A stretch of DNA of 14,406 nt, from assembly GCA_903833025.1 (NCBI GenBank), contig CAILDT010000168.1, positions 1 to 14,406 on the forward strand, given 5' to 3'. Numbering within the stretch: the stretch's first letter is position 1; each line of letters opens with the position of its first letter. This document shows, piece after piece, positions 9,501 through 13,886 of this stretch. The notes beneath the pieces were generated by a model that saw nothing but the letters and a program-made list of their open reading frames with translations, searched no databases and was not told the DNA's origin. The stretch is from an uncultured Bacteroidota bacterium (GTDB lineage: Bacteria; Bacteroidota; Bacteroidia; 2-12-FULL-35-15). The position numbers and the translations under genes were made by a program.

Positions 9501-10520
9501 ACTACCCATCAACAGCACCGCATACACATAATTAGTATCAGCAGTAGTAACCGTCATTCGCCCAGAAGTAGAAGCTCTGATGAGCCAACCATTATTTTGT
9601 GCCACAAAAGTATTTCCGCCATTGTAAGATTTATACACCCGAAGCAACGTATCACCCACTGCGCGGCGCAAAATATAAACCGTACTATCTCTTTGCGGAT
9701 TAGTTTCTATATCATTAATAGCTCCTGTAATGCCTGTAACCAAAGCAAACGTAGCACCACCGTCAGTCGACTTATACAAACCACTGCCTCCTGCAAGCAA
9801 AATAATATTGGGGTTGTTTGTAAATATAGCAATGTCGTTACAACTCAATCCGCTGATGGTAGCAATGGTTGCCCAAGTAACTCCACCATCGGTAGTTTGA
9901 TACACATAATTGCCTCCTGAAGCATATACAATATCAGGATTGGTAGGGTGTACGGCAATAGCTGTTAGTGTTCCTAATCTATATAAATCGGAAACAGAAA
10001 CCCAGTTTAATCCTTTGTCAATGGTTTTAAATATACCACCAGTTTCCGGACAAGCATATAAAACATTAGCATTAGAAGGCGCAACATCAAAGGCATACAA
10101 GTTAACCTGCCACGGCACAGCAGGTTGTGCGGCATCATTCCACGAAGTCTGAAACGTTTCTACCGGACCAATGAGCGACCAGGCAGAAGAAGCGTTTCGG
10201 GAGTTTGATTTAGATTGTGGTTCTTGTATGCTTTCATTTTCCGGTTTTACAATTGTTCCATCATCCTGTATAAACCTTTTGTTTTCCATCATCCACCGTT
10301 TATAATATTGCGTGTAGGTAGTTTTCTCAAATTTATGTATAGCATAATAATTGTCAAACGCGTTTTCAATAGTATGTGCATTGGTGGTTCCATTATAAAA
10401 CACATTAAACCAATCGGGCGTATCGGCAGCCTTTTCGGGAAGATAGATGGCAGATGTTTTTTGTGAAAACACATTAGTGATGCAAATTGCAAACGCAATA
10501 ATTAAGAGTAGCTTTTTCAT
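6561..10520 (-). CDS. T9SS cargo with Asp-box propeller, PKD, LamG-like and type A sorting domains
   Basis: This 1319-residue secreted protein has a signal peptide at 1-19 (MKKLLLIIAFAICITNVFS, then Gln20). From about 110 to 770 it carries some ten Asp-box/BNR repeats of the form xKTTDGGVTW (for example FKTIDKGLNW, YQTTDGGVTW, FKTVDGGVTW), indicating VPS10/sialidase-like beta-propellers. A PKD domain follows (about 787-857, with FDDFSAVNHALVSWQWSFPG), then a LamG/concanavalin-like jellyroll (about 873-1027, with VTLSAWVKP, WNHVAVVV and GLVDEVCIWNRALS). The last ~82 residues (SYPNPTENELYLEI ... GMYLVNV ... KRVVVKR) are a type A T9SS sorting domain. No enzyme catalytic site is evident; binding or adhesion is plausible. 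The ATG lies 25 bp after the hicA stop with no consensus -7 box nearby, so it may be read from upstream. Confidence 0.93.
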   Translation of the reverse strand: MKKLLLIIAFAICITNVFSQKTSAIYLPEKAADTPDWFNVFYNGTTNAHTIENAFDNYYAIHKFEKTTYTQYYKRWMMENKRFIQDDGTIVKPENESIQEPQSKSNSRNASSAWSLIGPVETFQTSWNDAAQPAVPWQVNLYAFDVAPSNANVLYACPETGGIFKTIDKGLNWVSVSDLYRLGTLTAIAVHPTNPDIVYASGGNYVYQTTDGGVTWATIATISGLSCNDIAIFTNNPNIILLAGGSGLYKSTDGGATFALVTGITGAINDIETNPQRDSTVYILRRAVGDTLLRVYKSYNGGNTFVAQNNGWLIRASTSGRMTVTTADTNYVYAVLLMGSTIGAPAIMRSTNAGNSWRNTCIGTQNNLTGTTGSPMGMSNGQGYYDLSIMASTVDPTQVIVGTTTTYLSTDTANTFTAIGGYHGNFALHPDCQEMKMIGNDAWISTDGGLNYSSDFYATNASARNRGIYGSDYWGYGQGWNEDILTGGRYHNGDAAMYDAYPAGSSLRLGGGEAGTGYGSVGRDMYVAHSDIGAYVMPKTFSGDKSDFTFNLYPNEDGYGWDASEVEFYPSCYNQIYVGKDSSLWKSIDGGVSYTEVHNFHQRAKKFEICRSNPMVMYFATSFKIYKTTDGGVTWAMLTLPTGQSMTEVSLSVSYTDENILWITSKSNSSNNKVFKTVDGGVTWTNLTTATINGYSYLVINHQAGTDGGVYITSTDYAKVFYRNNTMPDWVDFSASLPKEFKPITTKPFYKKNKLRTAGNRGIWEVDFYEDGLPVAQPTVDKLESSCVRDTFYFDDFSAVNHALVSWQWSFPGATYTSATNVRNPKVMYNGIGPHTATLTVTQSGNVSMKSVTINVLGNACAADTVPGSALSLPVDGAFASAAPLNLNSNTVTLSAWVKPNATQNDWAGIVFCRGGTSCSGISLRSNLEVRYHWDGNFYGFSSGLYLDSNKWNHVAVVVTPASATVYVNGVAAVDNSAHNPEAFDAPTIIGEDAYGNSRTFHGLVDEVCIWNRALSIDEIRAMRHLTKSPQSDTSLVAYYQFNEPSGVVLDRVGVRHATLTSAASRVVSTGPFAKGVSSKLTINGGGVYSFPTTDVKISFPTTGGVYPLGDVWVSKLNWHPDQDANPFRIANKYWVVNNYGANNVFTALDSIVFSNVPQLPITNPNSYYLYKRGANADGATWGNPQDTADVYSLNGNNSKLKFSFNNNISSFGQFSLNAITVPWAGIHENNSTSDFEVTSYPNPTENELYLEITSSKDIKSSSVTVYDVVGKQVLSSKQNIKAGKNIILLNMASLSEGMYLVNVEMDGNKKTKRVVVKR

Positions 10521-10545
10521 AAGAGAGAGATGGATTGTTTTTTCT

Positions 10546-10779
10546 TTAAATTTTTTCTAATAATTTTATGTATTCGTCTGGACTAATATTTATTTGTCGT
10601 AATATTTCTTGAATCAGTGGGCGGCTTATTTGCTGTCCTTTATGATGGGGTAATGTGGTATATCTTCCATCGGGGTGTCGGTAAAATATATGACTTCCTT
10701 TTTGCCTTATTTTTAAAAACCCAAGATATAAAAGAAGCTTCTCAAATTTTTTTGCATCAATCATAGGCAACCTACTCAT
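10546..10779 (-). CDS. hicA: HicA-family toxin (mRNA interferase)
   Basis: The 77-residue protein has the HicA/YcfA fold signature. MSRLPMIDAKKFEKLLLYLG opens the dsRNA-binding-like domain. Gly28-Ser29-His30 carries the histidine known to be catalytic in the family, followed by IFYRHPDGRYTTLPHHKG and an ISRPLIQEILRQ helix with the usual spacing. HicA toxins bind mRNA and cleave it, halting translation until HicB neutralises them. The start overlaps the hicB stop by four bases (ATGA on the minus strand), so the two are translationally coupled. The antitoxin-first order is the reverse of the hicAB of Escherichia coli. The length and key residues look intact, so the toxin is probably active. Confidence 0.9.
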   Translation of the reverse strand: MSRLPMIDAKKFEKLLLYLGFLKIRQKGSHIFYRHPDGRYTTLPHHKGQQISRPLIQEILRQINISPDEYIKLLEKI

Positions 10780-11003
10780 ACAGCCACCGACAATTGTTGA
10801 AAACCTACAAATTGTGGCAACTTGCTTATTTCTTTTTTAGTCATATTCTCCAAACAAAGTTCAATTACTTCTTTTAAATTTTCATTTAGTTTATCCAGTG
10901 TTTTGGCTTGTGTGTGAGCTCCCGGAAGGTTTGGCACTTTTCCAATATACATTCCTGTTTCCAAATCTTTTTCTATTTGTGCGGTGAAATTATAGTGTTT
11001 CAT
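10776..11003 (-). CDS. hicB: HicB-family antitoxin (short form)
   Basis: Starting at 11003 the product is 75 residues. MKHYNFTAQIEKDLETGMYI, followed by VPNLPGAHTQAKTLDKLNENLKEVIELCLE, is the HicB-like (formerly UPF0150) domain that binds and blocks HicA. At this length there is no C-terminal ribbon-helix-helix or helix-turn-helix DNA-binding domain, so autoregulation, if present, must work differently from the classical system. A longer in-frame start at 11048 would add 15 non-conserved residues, would overlap the upstream gene and would lie before the perfect -7 box at 11020-11027, so I rejected it. The four-base overlap with hicA supports one transcript. Confidence 0.88.
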   Translation of the reverse strand: MKHYNFTAQIEKDLETGMYIGKVPNLPGAHTQAKTLDKLNENLKEVIELCLENMTKKEISKLPQFVGFQQLSVAV

Positions 11004-11019
11004 AATTTTGTTTTTTTTA

Positions 11020-11048
11020 CAAAGATACGTCCTTTTATTGAACAACAA
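11020..11048 (-). promoter_or_regulatory. Predicted hicBA promoter inside the end of the upstream gene
   Basis: On the minus strand TTG (11048-11046) is followed after 18 nt by TATCTTTG (11027-11020), an exact TAnnTTTG match, 16 bp before the hicB ATG. The -33 element lies in the last codons of the nidogen-domain cargo gene (which ends at 11035), so hicBA has its own promoter independent of that gene. Confidence 0.55.
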
Positions 11049-12345
11049 TTTTCCTGTTCACTACATCGGTTGGTGAGCTTGCCGAACCAGCGGTTGTAAT
11101 CCTCACAAAATAAATTCCTTTGGCAACACCCGTCATATCTAAGGTATATTGTTTACTGCTTATTGTTGATTGAAAAACTTCTTCGCCTAAAACATTTGTA
11201 ACTTTTAGCTTCGTGTTTTTTTGTTCTGTGGAAAAAGAAATTGTTGTTTGAGTGGAGAAAGGGTTGGGGGCGATGGAAATGGAATTTGCCATATCATCAT
11301 TGATTGCTTTTATCCCAACTGATCCACAATTACTAATACATACAATCCTATCAATAACAGTAGTATCTGCTGGAATTCCATTATCTATTGCTGTAAATGT
11401 AATATCCCAACAACCTTGATTTATTAAAGAATTAATAATTTGCACTTGAGCATTTACTGGGTTACCAGAAATAAGTGGTAATACAACAGCTCCTGGCAAA
11501 CCATATAAATTTACATTTACAGTTGTTGTTTGATTTGATTCCGCCGAAAGAAACAATTCACTTACATTTGTTGTATCTCCTATACAAGCACTAATTGTAT
11601 CACAAGTAGTATTAACATTTATTGGAGGAGTATTTGTGGAAGAAGAAACATTAAAAGGGAACGATTTATTTGCTAACCAACCCACTTCATTATTAATTGC
11701 AGTTTGGTTAAAAAAAGTAGTACCAGCTGAATCAAACTGTCCAATCTGAAAATAATGAATTCCATCTCCTTTGTTCACACCCACTGTAGCAGGAGAACCC
11801 CCAAAACCATTTATTCCATTTGAAGCATCACTTGCAGTCCATTGCATTTCTCCATAACAAAATTCAATATTATTATTGGCTGGCAGTAATGGGTCGCTAC
11901 CATTAGTTAGAATAATTTGAAATGAATTTAATCTATCAATATTAGAAGTAAAACAATCAACACTATCCCATCTTATGATTATTGCTGTAGGTGTAACTTT
12001 ATAATATACACGCCCACTGCCTGCAAGCACAGTTGATACATCTGCCCAAAATGGAGCAATTACATCAAAAGTTGCATTTGGAAATGAATCCGATATAAAT
12101 GAGAAAAAGGGTTGGCTGAAAGAAATATTCCCATTATTATTAATCCATAATGAAGTTTCATTTGTTCCATAAAAATTAAAAGTGAACGGTAATAAAACTA
12201 CATTAGCCGAACTACAATCATCACATTGTGGCAAAGCGAATGTAAAACTACTATCCAAAGGAACTAAACAGCTACAGCTATTTTGAGCAGTTGTTAAAAG
12301 AGCAACCGAACAAGCTAAAAGCAGTATCGTAATTTTCCTTTTCAT
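11035..12345 (-). CDS. T9SS cargo with nidogen (NIDO)-like domain
   Basis: The 436-residue protein starts with a signal peptide (MKRKITILLLACSVALLTTA, cleaved before QNSCSC). Residues of about 60-215 resemble the extracellular NIDO domain: SLWINNNGNISF, then FDVIAPFWADV, a YYKVTPTAIIIRWDSV strand and NSFQIILTNG, then NNIEFCYGEMQW and SPATVGVNKGDG. A Thr/Asn-rich linker and a second beta-sandwich region follow (about 230-345). The last ~82 residues (SISIAPNPFSTQTTISFS ... VTNVLGEEVFQ ... MTGVAKGIYFVRI ... NRKIVVQ) are a type A T9SS sorting domain, so the protein should be exported and anchored to, or released from, the cell surface. Many cysteines in the N-terminal half suggest disulfides. The function is probably adhesive or structural. 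The hicBA promoter lies in its 3' end. Confidence 0.9.
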   Translation of the reverse strand: MKRKITILLLACSVALLTTAQNSCSCLVPLDSSFTFALPQCDDCSSANVVLLPFTFNFYGTNETSLWINNNGNISFSQPFFSFISDSFPNATFDVIAPFWADVSTVLAGSGRVYYKVTPTAIIIRWDSVDCFTSNIDRLNSFQIILTNGSDPLLPANNNIEFCYGEMQWTASDASNGINGFGGSPATVGVNKGDGIHYFQIGQFDSAGTTFFNQTAINNEVGWLANKSFPFNVSSSTNTPPINVNTTCDTISACIGDTTNVSELFLSAESNQTTTVNVNLYGLPGAVVLPLISGNPVNAQVQIINSLINQGCWDITFTAIDNGIPADTTVIDRIVCISNCGSVGIKAINDDMANSISIAPNPFSTQTTISFSTEQKNTKLKVTNVLGEEVFQSTISSKQYTLDMTGVAKGIYFVRITTAGSASSPTDVVNRKIVVQ

Positions 12346-12372
12346 TTGATTTAGGTTTTAATTATTAGAACA

Positions 12373-12380
12373 CAAATATA
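12373..12380 (-). promoter_or_regulatory. Predicted -7 box of the NIDO-domain cargo gene
   Basis: The minus strand reads TATATTTG, an exact TAnnTTTG match, 27 bp before the ATG at 12345. The -33 position about 20 nt upstream reads TTTT, which is weak. A perfect 14-bp palindrome sits directly upstream of this box. Confidence 0.5.
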
Positions 12381-12382
12381 CA

Positions 12383-12396
12383 CCTTATATATAAGG
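12383..12396. promoter_or_regulatory. Perfect 14-bp palindrome, candidate operator
   Basis: CCTTATATATAAGG is identical to its reverse complement. It occupies the spacer between the -7 and -33 positions of the NIDO-domain gene promoter, 2 bp from the -7 box, a classic site for a dimeric repressor or activator. It lacks the loop and T-run of a terminator. No regulator can be named. Confidence 0.4.
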
Positions 12397-12435
12397 AGTA
12401 AAAACATTAACAAACTTAGAAGAATTAGTTTTCCG

Positions 12436-12542
12436 TTAAAGCGCAGTCATAAAAACCGGATTGCTATACGTTAATGTTGGATTAGAACCCATACCGAAGG
12501 AAGCAAATTTATATTCTACATTGCTTTCCGGCACTTCAATCA
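12436..12542 (-). other. Displaced C-terminal tail of the Fn3-like protein (-1 frame)
   Basis: After the stop at 12540 the minus strand stays readable in the -1 frame to a TAA at 12438-12436. It starts with MIEVPESNVEYKFASFG, and the following residues contain NPTLTYSNPVF. The Y-x-F and TYS-x-PV patterns are typical of the F and G strands of Fn3 domains. This supports a frameshift at the A7 tract rather than a natural end at residue 173. It is not expected to be translated on its own. Confidence 0.6.
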
Positions 12543-13061
12543 TTCCGCTTTTTTTGGAACAATAAATAAATTCCATTTCTTGGGATTCTTTTCCGGGTTG
12601 CTGGCTAAAGTGTACATTAAGCCATACTTAACGTTTTGAATTTTGATAATAGAAATATCAAATTTTAATCTGCCAACGCTTTTTGCCCTCGACATTTTTA
12701 AAGTTGTTTGCGGCAAAATGTCTTGCGATTCGCATTTCTGATGAAAAGGATAACCTGTTCTTTTTAGCAGCGCAACATTTCCATTCGCCTCATTATTCAG
12801 CCACGCACCATTTGCTTTAAGAGATGTCTGCATTATTTTCCTTGCTTTTTTTGTATCCGCACTTTGTCCGTCGTATATAACTGCATTCCTATGTTTATTA
12901 AATTTTTTGAGTTGAGATTTAAGTTTTGACACAGGAATAGGTAGCCCTTCAAAATGTGCTGCACTTGTTTTCAGACTATTAATAATGAGTGAAACAGTAT
13001 CCGAAAGGTTACTTTCGGTAAATTCTCTGAAGTAGGTAATTATTTTTGCTCTCTTTGGCAT
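12540..13061 (-). CDS. Helical plus Fn3-like protein, probably frameshifted near its end
   Basis: The uninterrupted frame gives 173 residues from MPKRAKIITYFREF. Residues 15-100 look alpha-helical (SDTVSLIINSLKTSAAHF, then LPIPVSKLKSQLKKF, then the GAWLNNEANGNVALLKRTGY motif). From about 115 the pattern is beta-rich and Fn3-like (KSVGRLKFDISI, KYGLMYTLASNPEKNPKKW). I recall Bacteroidota proteins of ~210 residues with this layout and no known function; there is no signal peptide. The frame stops at 12542-12540, just after an A7 tract (12555-12549 on the minus strand). One extra base, or a -1 slip there, joins it to a frame running to 12436 that reads VEYKFASFGMG and LTYSNPVFM. These are the expected last two Fn3 strands and give about 208 residues. 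It may be a young pseudogene, a sequencing error or a slippage product. The upstream 21-bp repeat array is read in the same frame. Confidence 0.72.
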   Translation of the reverse strand: MPKRAKIITYFREFTESNLSDTVSLIINSLKTSAAHFEGLPIPVSKLKSQLKKFNKHRNAVIYDGQSADTKKARKIMQTSLKANGAWLNNEANGNVALLKRTGYPFHQKCESQDILPQTTLKMSRAKSVGRLKFDISIIKIQNVKYGLMYTLASNPEKNPKKWNLFIVPKKAE

Positions 13062-13161
13062 CGCTTATTTTTTTATTATAAAAACTGAATCACTTTTTTT
13101 ACCCATTATCTCTTCCAAACTTGCGATAACAGAGGAAATAATCACAGATTGAGCAATTATT

Positions 13162-13189
13162 ATAAACGGTTAACCTTTTATCGTTTCCG
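13162..13189 (+). repeat. Left copy of a 28-bp imperfect inverted repeat
   Basis: This segment matches the reverse complement of 13364-13391 at 25 of 28 positions, by eye. Both copies share the 16-base core AAACGGTTAACCTTTT, which contains the palindrome GGTTAACC. The two copies enclose nine 21-bp repeat units. The TTA at 13170-13172 is a minus-strand stop codon in the heptad frame. Confidence 0.85.
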
Positions 13190-13568
13190 CCCTCCCTTTT
13201 TTCATTTCCAGTTGCGCCTTTTTCATTTCCGAGTCATCCTTTTCGGTTTCCGGGCTCCCTTTTTTCGTTTCCGCACTCCCTTTTTTGATTTCCGAGAGCC
13301 CTCTTTTCATTTCCGAGCTCCCTTTTTTGATTTCCGAAAGCCCTCTTTTTATTTCCGGTAGTCCGAAAACGACAAAAGGTTAACCGTTTGTTATTTCCCC
13401 TCTCGCCTCGGTCATTTTGTCTTTTTCCAAAATCATTTTCCCGCTTGCCTCCTTCATTTCCTCTCTCCCCCCAATCGTTTCCTTCCTTGCCCCAATCATT
13501 TCTGCTATTGCCTTTATGGTTTTCTCTTTTCCCTTAATAAAAATCTCTTTTGCTTTTATTGATTTCGT
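13184..13568 (-). repeat. Array of 21-bp direct repeats (about 19 periods)
   Basis: On the plus strand a TTTCC(G/A) motif recurs exactly every 21 bases at 13184, 13205, 13226, 13247, 13268, 13289, 13310, 13331 and 13352, with no indels. After one diverged period that forms the right inverted-repeat copy, TTTC or TTTT continues in register at 13394, 13415, 13436, 13457, 13478 and 13499, then with a one-base shift at 13521 and 13563. On the minus strand the unit begins roughly GGAAATGAAAAAAGGGAG and is purine-rich. Read there in one frame it gives seven-residue repeats (EMKKGSA-like, for example EIKKGSS, EMKRGLS, EMKKAQL). Minus-strand TAA codons lie at 13382-13380 and 13172-13170. The units are contiguous with no unique spacers, so this is not CRISPR. 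Whether it is coding, a relic or structural DNA is not clear. Confidence 0.88.
13364..13391 (-). repeat. Right copy of the 28-bp imperfect inverted repeat
   Basis: The minus-strand reading of this segment matches 13162-13189 at 25 of 28 positions. It replaces one 21-bp unit without disturbing the register of the array (13352 to 13394 is 42 bases). With the left copy it could form a long stem with a loop of about 174 bases, or act as a recombination site. Confidence 0.85.
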
Positions 13569-13621
13569 TTATTCCTTTTACAAATCCTTGAAAGAAGTAG
13601 TAACAAAAGTAGTTTAAATGA

Positions 13622-13653
13622 TTGGATTATTTTTACCTAAAAATGTATCTTTG
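13622..13653 (+). promoter_or_regulatory. Predicted promoter upstream of the MORN/GldN-like gene
   Basis: TTG (13622-13624) is followed after 21 nt by TATCTTTG (13646-13653), an exact TAnnTTTG match. Transcription would start near 13660 and give a leader of about 225 nt that contains the nested inverted-repeat element before the ATG at 13887. No better match is seen closer to the gene. Confidence 0.45.
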
Positions 13654-13691
13654 TTAAAGCTGGACGTTATTATAGAAACAAATGACATATA

Positions 13692-13822
13692 TAGACCTCA
13701 CCCCTTAATCCCCTCTCCTCGAAAAAGGAGAGGGGGTGTTACCTAAAGTGCTACACACAAAGCACATCACACAAAGGCTCCCCTCTCCTTTTTTCAAGGA
13801 GAGGGGCTGGGGGTGAGGTCTA
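13692..13822. repeat. 131-bp nested inverted-repeat element (REP/MITE-like)
   Basis: The ends are a perfect 13-bp inverted repeat, TAGACCTCACCCC at 13692-13704 and its complement at 13810-13822. Inside are two hairpins sharing the same stem: CCCCTCTCCT pairs with AGGAGAGGGG at 13710-13719/13726-13735 (6-nt loop), and an 11-bp version at 13780-13790/13796-13806 (5-nt loop). A smaller GTGCT/AGCAC pairing lies in the centre. Each half resembles the CCCCTCTCC...GGAGAGGGG repeat that I know as widely scattered in several bacterial phyla, so this is a head-to-head pair of that repeat. It is GC-rich compared with its surroundings and encodes no transposase. It lies between a predicted promoter and the next gene. 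Confidence 0.85.
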
Positions 13823-13886
13823 AATGAAAATTATTTTTCGACGTAAAACAGCTTCTATTAATAAAACAATTAATTTAATTTCTCTT

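Noticed and set aside
9426..9920. 164-codon plus-strand frame, with others at 8589-9148 and 9910-10466
   Set aside because: They are antisense shadows of the 1319-residue cargo gene, whose frame shows domains throughout.
10776..11048. Longer HicB start at 11048
   Set aside because: It precedes the consensus -7 box, overlaps the upstream gene and adds residues not seen in the family.
13149..13361. Plus-strand frame of 70 codons, rich in Phe and Arg, through the 21-bp array
   Set aside because: It is open only because the purine-rich complement creates no stops. Composition (FxFRxPF repeats) is unlike any real protein, and the minus-strand reading is more protein-like.
13162..13391. Integron attC or dif recombination site
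   Set aside because: The GGTTAACC core does not fit the RYYYAAC/GTTRRRY core-site pattern, and there is no integrase or Xer gene here.
13184..13568. CRISPR array
   Set aside because: Units are contiguous 21-mers without unique spacers, and no cas genes are near.
13417..13617. Plus-strand frame of 66 codons with hydrophobic residues
   Set aside because: It runs through the degenerate part of the 21-bp array and reflects its pyrimidine bias; no family resemblance.
13618..13746. 42-codon plus-strand frame ending in the nested repeat
   Set aside because: Its second half is translated repeat element (RPHPLIPSPRKRRG), and the predicted promoter lies inside it. It is a chance frame.
13681..13827. 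AATGA on both sides of the nested element as a target-site duplication
   Set aside because: The left copy is six bases away from the inverted repeat while the right one almost abuts it; five AT-rich bases are easily matched by chance.
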